A stretch of DNA of 64,000 bases from Actinocrispum wychmicini (GTDB lineage Bacteria > Actinomycetota > Actinomycetes > Mycobacteriales > Pseudonocardiaceae), in the NCBI RefSeq assembly GCF_004345645.1, contig NZ_SLWS01000001.1, positions 1,057,546 to 1,121,545 on the forward strand, written 5' to 3'. Shown one piece after another: positions 1 to 8,838 of the stretch (positions are counted from its first letter, which is position 1; each line of letters begins with the position of its first letter). Made by a program: the position numbers and the translations under genes. The notes under the pieces are model-generated. The model made no database searches. It had not been told where the DNA came from and saw nothing but the letters and a program-made list of their open reading frames with translations.

Positions 1-53
1 CTTCCTCCGCAAACCCCGGAGAGACAACGCTGCCGGACACCGAGAAGTTCCTG

Positions 54-830
54 TTAGGACCCGGTGTGGCCGAGTCGCCAGTACGCCGCCGGCCGGACGT
101 GCGCCCGGTCGATGCCGCGCTCCTCCACCAGATGCTGACGGACGGCCTGCATGACCTCCCGTTCGCCGGCGGCCCACACCGCCGGGGCGCCGTCCGGGAA
201 CTGGGCCGCGGACAGTGCCTTGACCAGCGGCTCGCTGCTGCCCGCCGGAACGCCGTCGCGACGCACCCACGTGACGTTCAAGTCCTGCTCCTCGGTGGCG
301 TCCTCGATCTCGATGAACGCCTTGACGGTGGCGCCAGGCAGCGCCGTCATGATCGCGTTGATCGCCGGGATCGTGGTCTCGTCACCGACCAGCAGGTGCC
401 AGGCGGCGCCCGGGTCCGGCTGGTAGGCCGGGGACGGACCGACGAAGATCACGTCGTCACCGGGCTGGGCGCGGGTGGCCCAGCGGGACGCCGGTCCATG
501 GTCGCCGTGCAGGACGAAGTCGAAGTCGATCTCGTTCGCCACCGGATCGTGCCGACGGATCGTGTACGTACGCATGTACGGCCGCACGCGCGACAGCGCG
601 GCCCGCGCGGTCTCCAACGTGAGCGGCTCCGGCAACTCCGCGTCCGGCTCGTACAGGTAAAGCATCACGTTCTCGTCCGTGCCCGCGCCGACGAAGTCGT
701 CGATCGACGGTCCGCCGACGGTGATCCGCGCCATCCGTGGGGTGACGCGGCACGTGCGGAGAACCGGGGCCCGCCACAGCTTGGTCGGCTGCCGCCGGGC
801 ACGGCGCCTTTCAGTGCTCACCAGCACCAA
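54..830 (-). CDS. Siderophore-interacting protein (FAD-dependent ferric-siderophore reductase family)
   Basis: A predicted cytosolic flavoprotein of about 255 residues, the usual size of the SIP/ViuB family, which reduces ferric siderophores to release iron. The N-terminal half is the FAD-binding barrel with the RTYTIR motif, followed by an HGDHGPAS segment that resembles the family's conserved phosphate-binding stretch. The second half is the C-terminal NAD(P)H-type domain (LLVGDETTIPAI) and the protein ends in a YWRLG motif typical of the family. The start is uncertain: TTG at 830, GTG at 827 and GTG at 821 are all in frame with no clear Shine-Dalgarno. It lies 15 bp downstream of the large secreted protein gene and is probably co-transcribed with it. 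No siderophore synthesis or uptake genes are visible here, so its substrate cannot be named. Confidence 0.85.
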   Translation of the reverse strand: MVLVSTERRRARRQPTKLWRAPVLRTCRVTPRMARITVGGPSIDDFVGAGTDENVMLYLYEPDAELPEPLTLETARAALSRVRPYMRTYTIRRHDPVANEIDFDFVLHGDHGPASRWATRAQPGDDVIFVGPSPAYQPDPGAAWHLLVGDETTIPAINAIMTALPGATVKAFIEIEDATEEQDLNVTWVRRDGVPAGSSEPLVKALSAAQFPDGAPAVWAAGEREVMQAVRQHLVEERGIDRAHVRPAAYWRLGHTGS

Positions 831-845
831 TCTACGACCCGGCGG

Positions 846-3164
846 TCAGTGCAGGATGTCGTACTCCACGGTCGCCGTGTGCGGGCCGTTCATGGTCAGC
901 CGGCAGGGCTGGTCGCGTTGGAAGCCCGAGCAGTCGTCACGCCACCCGACGACGATCGCGTTCCCGCCTGTGCCCTGCGCGGTGAGCACCAGGTTGTCGC
1001 CCGCGGTGTACTGAATCGGGCACGGCGGGACCGTGGTGGAGCTGTGCCCGGCCGTGCAGAACAGGGTGCCGCTCTTGGTGGAGTCGATCCGCACCCGGCC
1101 CCATGAGCTGCCCTGGCCGATCATCTGAATGGTCAGGGTGTACTTCGGTTTCACCTTGAACCTGGCCACGATTGTCCGGGTCGTGTTCGCCTGCGTGGTG
1201 CAGGCGGGACTGTGCGCGTTGGCGCACGTGGCCGCGTCCCAGGTGTCGAAATCGTGGTCCTCGTCGGGAACGGCTGCTACTGAGACCGAGTCGCCCGTGG
1301 TGAACGTCATCGTGCACGAACCGCACGCGTGGCCGTTGAGCGTGACCGAACCGCCCGCCGCCGCGATCTGCACGGTCAGCTGCACCTTTGTCGGTTTGAA
1401 GAGCGCCTGGACGTTCTTTCGCGAGTCCATCGTCAGGTCACATGTCTGGCCGGAGCAGTCGCCGCCCCACTGGGACAGCGCGTAGTCGGTCGCGGCGTGC
1501 GCGGTCAGGCTGACGTGGGTGCCCTGGTCGTAGTCGTAGGAACACGTCGACGTGGGCGCGCAGTTGATCTTTCCGTCGGTGGACGTGACCGCGCCGCCGG
1601 CGTTCGTCGTCACGGTGAGCCGGTACTTCGGGATGACGGTGACGGAGATTTTCACGGACGCAGTGCCGCGCCGGCCGTCGGGCATTGTCGCCTGGACCGT
1701 CACCAGATAGTTCCCGGCGGCCGGCCAATGGTGTGACACCGGCAGTCCGGTGGCCGTGCCGCCGTCCGCGAAACTCCACTCCGCCGTGGACGGCGGTGTT
1801 CCGTCGACGTCCACGGACATCGTGACGTCCTCGTTCACCATCGGGGTTTCCTTGGACACCCGGATCTTCAGGGCGACCGAGGGCTCGCCTGGTGTGGGGA
1901 CGGTGGTCGAGGCCTGCGGCGACAGGGCGGCCGAAGGCGGCGCGGACGAAGCGGATGCGGACGTGGATGTGGACGTGGATGTGGACGTGGATGTGGGTGC
2001 GGTCGCCGGGTTCCCGCTCGGGCTTGCCGTCCCGGTCGGTGTCGACACTCCGGCGTTGGGGTCGCGCGGGTCGTACTTGGCGACGTCGACCACCGTGCCG
2101 TCGAGCCGGATCACGCCGGCCTGCTCGGTGTCCGGGTTGTTGAAGAAGACCACGCCGTCCCGGTTGAGCAGCTGGAACCGTCCGCCCGTGGCGAGCACCC
2201 GCGCCTGGCCGACGACCCGTCGGCCGGTCAGGTCGATGATCCACACCCGGCCGTCGCCGTAGTCCGGCACGAACAGCCGGTTGCCCGCCTCGACCGGCTC
2301 GCCGAGGTCCTTGCCGGCCAGCGGGATCGCCGTGTCGCAAACGCTCGCGCCCACGTCACAGACGTTCACCACACCCCGTGACGCGACGATGTACAGCCGC
2401 GACCCGTGCGGCGAGCCGCTGACCTGGACGGTGTCGTCCGGCCGCAGGTCCAGGTCGACCGTGCCGCGGGCGACCCCGGTGTCCGGGTCCACGACGACCG
2501 CCTTGCGCCGCGCGGTGTTCACCACCACCGGCGAGCTGCCGACCAGCGTCATCACCGCGTTCCCGGCGCTGGTGACGGCCTGTTTCGTGCGTCTGCCGCC
2601 GGAGATCCTGGTCAGGTCGCCGGTCGCGGTGTCGATGATCCACAGCCGGCCGGCGTCGTCGACCACCGCGGTGTTCCCGGACAGCTGGGCCGACATCGGC
2701 TGCGGCTCACCCACCGCGGCGCCGGTGCGTGGGTCGGCCTGGGTGACGATCCCGTGCTGGGTGTCCAGCGCGTACAGGGAGTTCGCGCCGGCGAACGCGG
2801 TCAGCCCGCCGGTGACCTGCGGGATCGGGGCGGCCGGCGGGGTCGGCGCGAACGTGGCGCCGTCCACCCGCCGGATCGTGCCCGCGGTCCTGTCCACGGC
2901 GTACGCGGTCATCCCCTGCTGGACGACCTCGATGGCGTTGCCGGCGGCGGCCACCGGGACCTGCCCGACCACCTCGGCCGTGGACCCGTCCAGCAGGGTC
3001 ACCTGGCCGACCTTCGCCGACGCGAGCCACGCGGCGCCGGACGTCAGCCGGATGCCCTGGCCGGGATGGCCCGTGCCGAACACCGCCAGCCCGGCCACCA
3101 CGACGGCCGCGGCGACCCCGGCGGCCACCTTCGGAACTCCTCGGATCACACGGGGGAGAGGCAC
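846..3164 (-). CDS. Exported multidomain protein: beta-propeller, Ser/Thr linker, PKD domain and three Cys-containing repeats
   Basis: A 772-residue protein that begins with a basic segment and one hydrophobic helix (about residues 12-30), so it is exported or membrane-anchored. Residues about 35-370 carry repeated 'VDxxTG' blades that look like a beta-propeller (for example ALDTQHGIVTQADPRTG). A Pro/Ser/Thr-rich low-complexity linker follows (about 375-425), then a PKD-like domain containing WSFADGG (about 430-510). The C-terminus holds three related modules of about 75 residues (LTVTTNAGGAV, LTVQIAAAGGSV, LTIQMIGQGSS). Each contains Cys pairs in a context such as GGDCSGQTCDLTM and resembles the bacterial repeat / InlB-B-like family. 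The architecture suggests cell-surface adhesion or polymer binding, but no enzymatic site is visible. It is the first gene of a two-gene minus-strand unit with the SIP gene. Start: GTG at 3164; GTG at 3149 is also possible. Confidence 0.75.
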   Translation of the reverse strand: MPLPRVIRGVPKVAAGVAAAVVVAGLAVFGTGHPGQGIRLTSGAAWLASAKVGQVTLLDGSTAEVVGQVPVAAAGNAIEVVQQGMTAYAVDRTAGTIRRVDGATFAPTPPAAPIPQVTGGLTAFAGANSLYALDTQHGIVTQADPRTGAAVGEPQPMSAQLSGNTAVVDDAGRLWIIDTATGDLTRISGGRRTKQAVTSAGNAVMTLVGSSPVVVNTARRKAVVVDPDTGVARGTVDLDLRPDDTVQVSGSPHGSRLYIVASRGVVNVCDVGASVCDTAIPLAGKDLGEPVEAGNRLFVPDYGDGRVWIIDLTGRRVVGQARVLATGGRFQLLNRDGVVFFNNPDTEQAGVIRLDGTVVDVAKYDPRDPNAGVSTPTGTASPSGNPATAPTSTSTSTSTSTSASASSAPPSAALSPQASTTVPTPGEPSVALKIRVSKETPMVNEDVTMSVDVDGTPPSTAEWSFADGGTATGLPVSHHWPAAGNYLVTVQATMPDGRRGTASVKISVTVIPKYRLTVTTNAGGAVTSTDGKINCAPTSTCSYDYDQGTHVSLTAHAATDYALSQWGGDCSGQTCDLTMDSRKNVQALFKPTKVQLTVQIAAAGGSVTLNGHACGSCTMTFTTGDSVSVAAVPDEDHDFDTWDAATCANAHSPACTTQANTTRTIVARFKVKPKYTLTIQMIGQGSSWGRVRIDSTKSGTLFCTAGHSSTTVPPCPIQYTAGDNLVLTAQGTGGNAIVVGWRDDCSGFQRDQPCRLTMNGPHTATVEYDILH
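1960..1995. repeat. Three perfect 12-bp tandem repeats in the Ser/Thr linker
   Basis: The unit GACGTGGATGTG occurs three times without a mismatch (1960-1971, 1972-1983, 1984-1995). On the minus strand it encodes alternating Thr-Ser in the linker between the propeller and the PKD domain. Because the unit is a multiple of three, copy changes would lengthen or shorten the linker in frame. Confidence 0.9.
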
Positions 3165-3577
3165 GGCAGCGCCCGGTGATACGTCCGGTCATCCGGTTCG
3201 GCGTTGCGCCGGCCGGGCGCACCGGACTGTGGCTGCGGTAACAAGATGGTCTCGAAAACGGTTCTGACCGGATAAAGTTACTGCCACGGCGTATCTAAGC
3301 CGTGGATTCGTCACCATCTTCCCGATCTTCCGAACAAACCTCATGTGTTGCCCGAAGGGTTGGAAAGTGATCATCGATACCTTCGAGTGCGTCCCTGAAC
3401 GGTCCTGGTCGTCACCGGTATGGGCCCCCTCCCGGAACGCTGTGACATCGGAATGGGTGGCTATTTCGCCTGATCGGGGTACAGTGACGTGCCCGTTGAC
3501 GCAGACGCGGTGGTGATCCTGTGTCGTTGCGTCGACGTACCCGAGATGCCCGTACCCCGGTCGGACGAGGAGGCGGC
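3165..3577. other. Divergent intergenic region (413 bp)
   Basis: The region separates the minus-strand secreted-protein gene from the plus-strand EAL gene and must hold both promoters. The only clear structure is a 7-bp inverted repeat CCACGGC/GCCGTGG (3285-3291 and 3300-3306, 8-nt loop). A TACAGT sequence at 3480-3485 could be a -10 for the EAL gene but has no good -35. A 61-codon minus-strand frame at 3189-3374 has no family features and I do not call it. Confidence 0.6.
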
Positions 3578-6190
3578 ATGGCGGATCGACCGGTGGCCGT
3601 GGAGCCGGTAGACGAGACCCCGCTTGTCCGGCGGTTCCGGTTCTACTCCGTCAGCGTCGTCCTGCTGGGCCTGCTCGCCGCCGTTCTGGTCAGCCTGTGG
3701 CTGCCGCCGACCGGGCACACCGACCTGGTGTGGACCGGCGTCCTGCTGATCGGCGGCTTCCTCGTCGCCGAGCAGCTCGCGATCAACGTCGACGTCCGTA
3801 GCGGGGTCAGCTGGTCCATCTCGTTCACCGAGATCCCGCTGGCCATCGGCCTGTTCGTGGCACCCTTCGAGCTTGTCCTGCTGGCCCACGTCATCGCGGG
3901 TGTCAGCACGTTGCTGATCCGTGGCGTGCACGACCGTGTGCTCTACAACGCCGGTGTCCTGGTGATCGAGATCAGCACGGCGTTCGCGGTGCTGCACGCC
4001 TTCAACCTCGGCCTTGACGGCGTCGGCCCGCCGTGGGCCGGGGTGTTCGTCGGCGCGTTCGCCGCTCCCGTCTCCAGCACGCTGCTCGGCATGGTCACCG
4101 TGCACGTCCTCGGCCGGCGCATGCGGCTGTCGGCCGGGATCCTGCTGGTCGGCCGCACGCTCGTGCTCGGCATGGTCAACGCCGCCGTCGGTGTCGTCGG
4201 TTACGAGGTCTCGGTCCATTCCGTCGCTGGCTGGCCGCTTGTGGTGCTCGCGCTGTCCGGCTTCGGCGCGCTGTACGTGGCCTACTCGGGCCTCCTGCGC
4301 GACCAACGCGACCTGGAGGCGTTGTCCCAGGTCAGCCTGATCGTGGCCCGGTCCGGCCAGCAGGCGGCCGCCAAGCCCGCCACCGGCCTTGAGGACATCT
4401 CCGCGGACGTCGCCAGCGACGAATGGCACGCCATCGCCGAACGGATCAAGGAACAGCTCGGCGCGGCCCGTGTCGTCCTGCACATCCGGTTCGACCCGCA
4501 GGCGCCGATGCGGACCGCGGTCGCCGGCACGGACCTGCCCGAAGACGCCTACGACGTGAACAGCGCCGTCGTGAACAGCCCCAAAGGCGACCCGCTGCTG
4601 CGGCTGCCCGGTTCGCACGTTCGGCACTTCCGCCGGATCGACGCCATGCCCGAGATCCGCCAGTCACTGATCCGCCGGGACGCCACCGAGGCCCTCGTCG
4701 TGCCCTTGCGCAGCGCGAGCCACCTGCTCGGCGTCCTTGAAGCGCACGACAGGCAGAGCCGTTGGCGCGGTTTCGGCACGGCCGACATGCGCATCATCGG
4801 CACCATGGCCAGCCATCTGGCGACCGCGTTGGACAACCGCCGGCTGCTGTCGCGGCTGCGGCACGACGCGTACCACGACCCGCTCACCGGCATGCTGAAC
4901 CGGCCGGGCTTCCGGCAGGCGGCCACCGAGCAGCTGCGGAGCGATCCGCAGGCCATGGTCGCCCGGATCGACCTGGACGTGCTGTCCACGGTCAGCGACG
5001 CGCTCGGCTACGCCTGGGGCGACCGGATGGTCTCGGCGGCGGCGCGCCGCATCAGGGACACGCTCGGTTCGGAGAGCATGATCGCCCGCCTGGAAGGCAT
5101 GGCGTTCGCGGCGTTGCTGCCCAGCCGTCCGCTCGACGAGATGCACGCCCTGGCGGAACGCTTGCGGGACATGCTGATCGCGCCGTACCTCGTGGACCGC
5201 CTCACGCTCGATGCCGGCGCTGTCGTCGGCTACGTGTCCGCGTCGATGGAGGACGAGTCGACGGTCATCGACGTGGACACGCTGCTGCAGCACGCTGACG
5301 TGGCCGTCCGCGCCGCTCGGGCCGGCGGCGAGCCCGTCCGCGCGTACATGCCGAGCATGGGCCAGATCTTCCTGCGCCGGTTCCAGCTGGTCACCCAGTT
5401 CCGGCACGCGGTGGAGACCGGCCAGGTCAAGGTCCACTACCAGCCGAAGGTGGCGCTGCCCAGCCGGAACCTGGTCGGCGTCGAGGCGCTGGTCCGGTGG
5501 ACCCACCCGGAGTACGGCAACCTCGACCCGGACGAGTTCGTGCCCGCGATCGAAGCCGCCGGTCTGGTCGGCGCGCTCACCGGGTTCGTCCTCGAACAGG
5601 CCCTCACCAAGGTCCGCAAGTGGCTCGACCGCGGGCTGCGGATCTCCGCGGCGGTGAACATCTCCGTACGCAGCCTGGCCGAACAGGACTTCCCCGAGCA
5701 GGTCTCGGACCTGCTGGCCCGCTACGGCGTGCCGGCCGAACTGCTGACCCTGGAGCTGACCGAGTCCGGCGTGATGGCCGACCCACAGAAGGCGCTGCCT
5801 GTGCTGCGCAGGCTGCACACGCTCGGCGTGATCCTGGCCGTGGACGACTTCGGCACCGGTTACTCGTCACTGGCGTACCTGCGGCAGCTCCCGGTGGACG
5901 AGGTCAAGATCGACAAGAGCTTCGTGTTCGGCATGGGCACGGACCTGTCGGACCTCGCCGTGGTCCGGTCGATCGTCGAACTGGGTCACTCGCTGGGCCT
6001 GTCCGTGGTCGCCGAGGGCGTGGAGGAGGATGTGGCCCGCGACCAGCTGTCCGCGATGGGCTGCGACGTGATCCAGGGCTACCTGATCTCCCGTCCGCTG
6101 TCCGAGGGCCGGCTGGAGGCATGGTTGCAGGCCAGGACGACCAAGACCGCGGGCCGGTTGGACGAGACGGTCCTGACGCTGCTGTCCTAG
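3578..6190 (+). CDS. Membrane c-di-GMP phosphodiesterase candidate (multi-TM, GAF, degenerate GGDEF, EAL)
   Basis: An 870-residue protein. The start is ATG 3578, chosen because GAGGAGG lies just upstream; a GTG at 3521 is in frame but lacks one. The N-terminal 250 residues are hydrophobic helices forming a MASE-like membrane sensor. A GAF-like domain follows (about 275-420), then a GGDEF-fold domain (about 425-590). The active loop reads EGMAF (506-510) instead of GGDEF, so cyclase activity is unlikely. The EAL domain (about 610-860) has EAL at 636-638, the NIS and ELTES motifs, DDFGTGYSSL with Asp756-Asp757, KIDKSF, VVAEGVEE and QGY. All expected metal and catalytic residues are therefore present. 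I infer a c-di-GMP hydrolase controlled by membrane and GAF inputs. The gene is monocistronic, just upstream of tRNA-Thr. Confidence 0.88.
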   Translation: MADRPVAVEPVDETPLVRRFRFYSVSVVLLGLLAAVLVSLWLPPTGHTDLVWTGVLLIGGFLVAEQLAINVDVRSGVSWSISFTEIPLAIGLFVAPFELVLLAHVIAGVSTLLIRGVHDRVLYNAGVLVIEISTAFAVLHAFNLGLDGVGPPWAGVFVGAFAAPVSSTLLGMVTVHVLGRRMRLSAGILLVGRTLVLGMVNAAVGVVGYEVSVHSVAGWPLVVLALSGFGALYVAYSGLLRDQRDLEALSQVSLIVARSGQQAAAKPATGLEDISADVASDEWHAIAERIKEQLGAARVVLHIRFDPQAPMRTAVAGTDLPEDAYDVNSAVVNSPKGDPLLRLPGSHVRHFRRIDAMPEIRQSLIRRDATEALVVPLRSASHLLGVLEAHDRQSRWRGFGTADMRIIGTMASHLATALDNRRLLSRLRHDAYHDPLTGMLNRPGFRQAATEQLRSDPQAMVARIDLDVLSTVSDALGYAWGDRMVSAAARRIRDTLGSESMIARLEGMAFAALLPSRPLDEMHALAERLRDMLIAPYLVDRLTLDAGAVVGYVSASMEDESTVIDVDTLLQHADVAVRAARAGGEPVRAYMPSMGQIFLRRFQLVTQFRHAVETGQVKVHYQPKVALPSRNLVGVEALVRWTHPEYGNLDPDEFVPAIEAAGLVGALTGFVLEQALTKVRKWLDRGLRISAAVNISVRSLAEQDFPEQVSDLLARYGVPAELLTLELTESGVMADPQKALPVLRRLHTLGVILAVDDFGTGYSSLAYLRQLPVDEVKIDKSFVFGMGTDLSDLAVVRSIVELGHSLGLSVVAEGVEEDVARDQLSAMGCDVIQGYLISRPLSEGRLEAWLQARTTKTAGRLDETVLTLLS

Positions 6191-6204
6191 CGGGGACCCC
6201 GGTT

Positions 6205-6232
6205 TTAACTCCTGGCCCTGGTTGTGTAGAGT
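6205..6232 (+). promoter_or_regulatory. Candidate promoter for tRNA-Thr
   Basis: TTAACT (6205-6210) and TAGAGT (6227-6232) are separated by 16 bp and sit 11 bp before the mature tRNA-Thr 5' end. The match is by eye only. Confidence 0.45.
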
Positions 6233-6243
6233 TCTCCTCGCTC

Positions 6244-6316
6244 GCCCCAATAGCTCAGTCGGTAGAGCGTCTCCATGGTAAGGAGAAGGTCTACGGTTCG
6301 ATTCCGTATTGGGGCT
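6244..6316 (+). tRNA. tRNA-Thr (GGT anticodon)
   Basis: A 73-nt cloverleaf. Acceptor stem GCCCCAA (6244-6250) pairs with TTGGGGC (6309-6315) and the discriminator is T. The anticodon stem TCTCC/GGAGA encloses loop ATGGTAA, giving anticodon GGT. The T-arm contains GGTTCGATTCC. The CCA end is not encoded. The position before tRNA-Met and rpmG matches the mycobacterial thrT-metT-rpmG order. Confidence 0.95.
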
Positions 6317-6366
6317 CTGTGGGATCAGCCGTGATGCAGACCATGGCATCGCGGCCTGTCTCATGT

Positions 6367-6439
6367 GGCGGTGTAGCTCAGGTGGTAGAGCAAACGGCTC
6401 ATAATCGTTGTGTCGGCGGTTCAAGTCCGCCCACCGCTA
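6367..6439 (+). tRNA. tRNA-Met (CAT anticodon, elongator type)
   Basis: A 73-nt cloverleaf. Acceptor GGCGGTG (6367-6373) pairs with CACCGCT (6432-6438) with one G-U pair, and the discriminator is A. The anticodon loop CTCATAA gives CAT. The anticodon stem lacks the three consecutive G-C pairs of initiator tRNA, so elongator tRNA-Met is likely. The T-stem is GGCGG/CCGCC. Confidence 0.93.
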
Positions 6440-6444
6440 CGCGA

Positions 6445-6474
6445 TTGGTCGGGACGCGGGTTCCGGCCTATTAC
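6445..6474 (+). promoter_or_regulatory. Candidate promoter for rpmG-hadAB
   Basis: TTGGTC (6445-6450), an 18-bp spacer and TATTAC (6469-6474) lie between tRNA-Met and rpmG, leaving a leader of about 40 nt with AGAGAGG before the rpmG GTG. Confidence 0.45.
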
Positions 6475-6517
6475 ACTGGGGTCATCCCCGGATGTTGTGA
6501 CCTAGAGAGGTACTGCT

Positions 6518-6682
6518 GTGGCTGCCACTGACGTGCGACCGAAGATCACGCTCGCGTGCGAGGTGTGCAAGCACCGCAACTACATCACCAAGAAGAACCG
6601 GCGCAACGACCCGGACCGGCTTGAGCTGAAGAAGTTCTGCCCCAACTGCGGCACGCACCGGGCGCACAAGGAAACTCGCTGA
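6518..6682 (+). CDS. rpmG: 50S ribosomal protein L33 (zinc-binding C+ form)
   Basis: A 54-residue protein. [10 protein letters not shown] and FCPNCG supply the two CxxC pairs of the zinc-binding L33 type, and the rest is basic, as expected for a small large-subunit protein. The GTG start at 6518 follows AGAGAGG. It lies 10 bp before hadA, the same linkage seen in mycobacteria, so the three genes are probably one transcript. Confidence 0.95.
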   Translation: MAATDVRPKITLACEVCKHRNYITKKNRRNDPDRLELKKFCPNCGTHRAHKETR

Positions 6683-6692
6683 GCGTTCTCCC

Positions 6693-7160
6693 GTGGCTCT
6701 GGATCTCTCGTACATCGGACGCACGTACCCGGCGTCAGCCCCCTATGGCGTGAGCCGGGCGAAGATCCGTGAGTTCGCCGAGTCCATCGGCGACGACAAC
6801 CCGCTCTACACCGACCCGGCCGCGGCCACCGCGGCCGGGTTTCCGGATGTCGTCGTCCCGCCGACGTTCCTCACGATCATCAACCTGGCCGCGATCAACG
6901 TGGTCATCGAGGACCCCGAGCTGGGCCTGGACTACGGCCGGATGGTGCACGGCGACCAGAAGTTCACGTACCGCCGCCAGGTGCACGCGGGTGACGAACT
7001 TCGCGTGGTCGTCCACATCGAGGACATCATGTTCCGCGCCGGCAACGACTTCATCAACCTGCGCGCGGACGTCTACGACGCCGACGACGAGATCGTGGTG
7101 GTCTGCCACGCCCAACTCGTGGTGCGCGAAGCCGAGAAGCCGGCGGAGGTGACCGGATGA
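6693..7160 (+). CDS. hadA: HadA-like MaoC dehydratase subunit
   Basis: A 155-residue hotdog-fold protein of the MaoC N-terminal/FAS1-dehydratase type (YPASAPYGVSRAKIREFAESIGD, then DVVVPPTFLTI). In mycobacteria HadA pairs with HadB to dehydrate 3-hydroxyacyl-ACP in FAS-II, HadA holding the acyl chain and HadB the catalytic residues. The GTG start at 6693 follows rpmG by 10 bp, and the stop overlaps the hadB start as ATGA. With no hadC nearby the substrate may be an ordinary fatty acid or another acyl thioester; the exact pathway here is inferred. Confidence 0.85.
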   Translation: MALDLSYIGRTYPASAPYGVSRAKIREFAESIGDDNPLYTDPAAATAAGFPDVVVPPTFLTIINLAAINVVIEDPELGLDYGRMVHGDQKFTYRRQVHAGDELRVVVHIEDIMFRAGNDFINLRADVYDADDEIVVVCHAQLVVREAEKPAEVTG

Positions 7161-7567
7161 CCGTCGCCGTCGGGGACGAGCTGCCACCGTTGACCGTGAA
7201 CGTCACCCGCAAGGACCTGGTCTGCTACGCCGGCGCCGCCCTGGACTTCAACCCGATCCACTGGAACGAGAAGTTCGCCAAGGAGGTCGGGCTGCCGGAC
7301 GTCATCGCGCACGGCATGCTCACCATGGCCTTCGCCGCGCGCGTCCTGACCAACTGGGTCGGCGACCCGAGCCGGATCCTGGAGTACGGCGTCCGCTTCA
7401 CCCGTCCGGTCGTGGTGCCCAACGACGAGAAGGGCGCGGTCGTCGAGCTGTCCGGGAAGGTCCGCGAGGTCAACGCGGACGACGGCACCGCCAGGATCGA
7501 CATCACCGCGAAGTTCGACGGCCGGACCGTCCTGGGCAAGGCCGTCGCCACCGTCCGGATCTCGTAG
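7157..7567 (+). CDS. hadB: HadB-like MaoC dehydratase, catalytic subunit
   Basis: A 136-residue single-hotdog protein with the hydratase motif YAGAALDFNPIHWN. Asp30 and His35 match the catalytic Asp/His pair of R-specific hydratases, and IAHGMLTMA follows as in the family. It starts by ATGA overlap with hadA, which implies coupled translation of a heterodimer. The stop lies 7 bp from the stop of the opposing aminotransferase gene, with no obvious terminator between. Confidence 0.87.
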   Translation: MTVAVGDELPPLTVNVTRKDLVCYAGAALDFNPIHWNEKFAKEVGLPDVIAHGMLTMAFAARVLTNWVGDPSRILEYGVRFTRPVVVPNDEKGAVVELSGKVREVNADDGTARIDITAKFDGRTVLGKAVATVRIS

Positions 7568-7574
7568 GGCGTCC

Positions 7575-8786
7575 TTACTTCGCTTCCCGGAGCAGGTCCG
7601 CCATCCGGGTCACGCCGGTGACCAGGTCATCGTCGCTCAACGCGTACGAGAGCCGGAAGTAGCCGGGTGTGCCGAATGCCTCGCCGGGCACCACCGCGAC
7701 CTCGGCGTGGTCGAGCACGAGGGCCGCGAGGTCCACGCTCGTCTCCGCACGCTGGCCGCGGATCTCCTTGCCCAGCAAGCCTTTCACCGACGGGTACACG
7801 TAGAACGCGCCTTCCGGCGTGGGCACGTCGACCCCCGGGATCGCCGACAACAGCTCGACGATCGTCCGACGCCGGCGGTCGAACGCGGTCCGCATCTCGT
7901 ACACGGCGTCCAGGGAGCCCGAAACCGCCGCCAGCGCGGCCCGCTGGGACACGTTCGCCACGTTCGAGGTCAGGTGGGACTGGAGGTTCGCGGCGGCCTT
8001 GATCACGTCGTCCGGGCCGATCATCCAGCCGACCCGCCACCCGGTCATCGCGTACGTCTTCGCGACGCCGTTGACGACCACGCACGTGTCGGCCAGCTCG
8101 GGGACCAGGACCGGCATGGACTCGGCCCGTACGCCGTCGTAGACGAGGTGCTCGTAGATCTCGTCGGTGATCACCCAGACGCCGTTCTCGACCGCCCAGC
8201 GGCCGATCGCCGCCACCTGCTCACGCGGGTACACCGCACCGGTCGGGTTCGAGGGCGAGCAGTACAGCAGGGCCTTGGTGCGCGGCGTGCGGGCGGCTTC
8301 GAGCTGCTCGACCGTGGCCCGGTAGCCGGCGGTCTCGTCGGTCACGACCGGCACGGGGACGCCGCCGGCCAGCGCGACGGCCTCCGGGTACGTGGTCCAG
8401 TACGGTGCCGGCAGGATCACCTCGTCGCCCGGGTCGAGCAGGGTGGCGAACGCCTGGTAGACGGCCTGCTTGCCGCCGTTGGTCACGATCACCTGGCTCG
8501 GCCGCACGTCGTAGCCGCTGTCGCGGGCGGTCTTGGCGGCGATCGCCTCCCGCAGTTCCGGCAGGCCGGCGGCCGGGGTGTAGCGGTGGTTCCTCGGGTC
8601 CAGGGCGGCTTCGGCGGCCGCCCGCGCGATCGGCTCCGGGGTGGGGAAGTCCGGCTCACCCGCGCCGAAGCCGATCACCGGCCGACCGGCCGCCTTGAGC
8701 GCCTTGGCCTTGGCGTCCACCGCGAGGGTCGCCGACTCGGTGATGCCGCCGATCCGGGCCGAGACCCGGGTGGGTGCTGCTGCCAT
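7575..8786 (-). CDS. PLP-dependent class I/II aminotransferase (aspartate aminotransferase-like)
   Basis: A 403-residue fold-type I aminotransferase, predicted to move amino groups between amino acids and 2-oxoacids. The family landmarks are [10 protein letters not shown], the NPTGAVY segment, [13 protein letters not shown] with Asp208 that contacts the PLP ring nitrogen, and [13 protein letters not shown] with the Schiff-base Lys243. A C-terminal FRLSYAL segment supplies the substrate-carboxylate Arg. The length matches the aspartate aminotransferase Ib group; the preferred amino acid cannot be decided from sequence. It is convergent with hadB and occupies the place where mycobacteria have hadC. 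Start ATG 8786. Confidence 0.87.
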   Translation of the reverse strand: MAAAPTRVSARIGGITESATLAVDAKAKALKAAGRPVIGFGAGEPDFPTPEPIARAAAEAALDPRNHRYTPAAGLPELREAIAAKTARDSGYDVRPSQVIVTNGGKQAVYQAFATLLDPGDEVILPAPYWTTYPEAVALAGGVPVPVVTDETAGYRATVEQLEAARTPRTKALLYCSPSNPTGAVYPREQVAAIGRWAVENGVWVITDEIYEHLVYDGVRAESMPVLVPELADTCVVVNGVAKTYAMTGWRVGWMIGPDDVIKAAANLQSHLTSNVANVSQRAALAAVSGSLDAVYEMRTAFDRRRRTIVELLSAIPGVDVPTPEGAFYVYPSVKGLLGKEIRGQRAETSVDLAALVLDHAEVAVVPGEAFGTPGYFRLSYALSDDDLVTGVTRMADLLREAK

Positions 8787-8838
8787 ACCGGCATCGTCGC
8801 AGATCCACGCGGTTGCGACCGGGCTGGGGTGACCGCGA

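Noticed and set aside
1960..1995. Possible CRISPR or mobile repeat
   Set aside because: The repeats are three adjacent 12-bp in-frame units inside a Ser/Thr linker, not spaced repeats with unique spacers.
3189..3374. 61-codon minus-strand frame in the divergent gap
   Set aside because: No family features and no convincing start signal. It overlaps the region needed for the promoter of the secreted-protein gene.
6244..6439. tRNA genes as integration (att) sites
   Set aside because: No integrase, no repeat of a tRNA 3' end and no foreign block were found nearby; the order is the ordinary one for this lineage.
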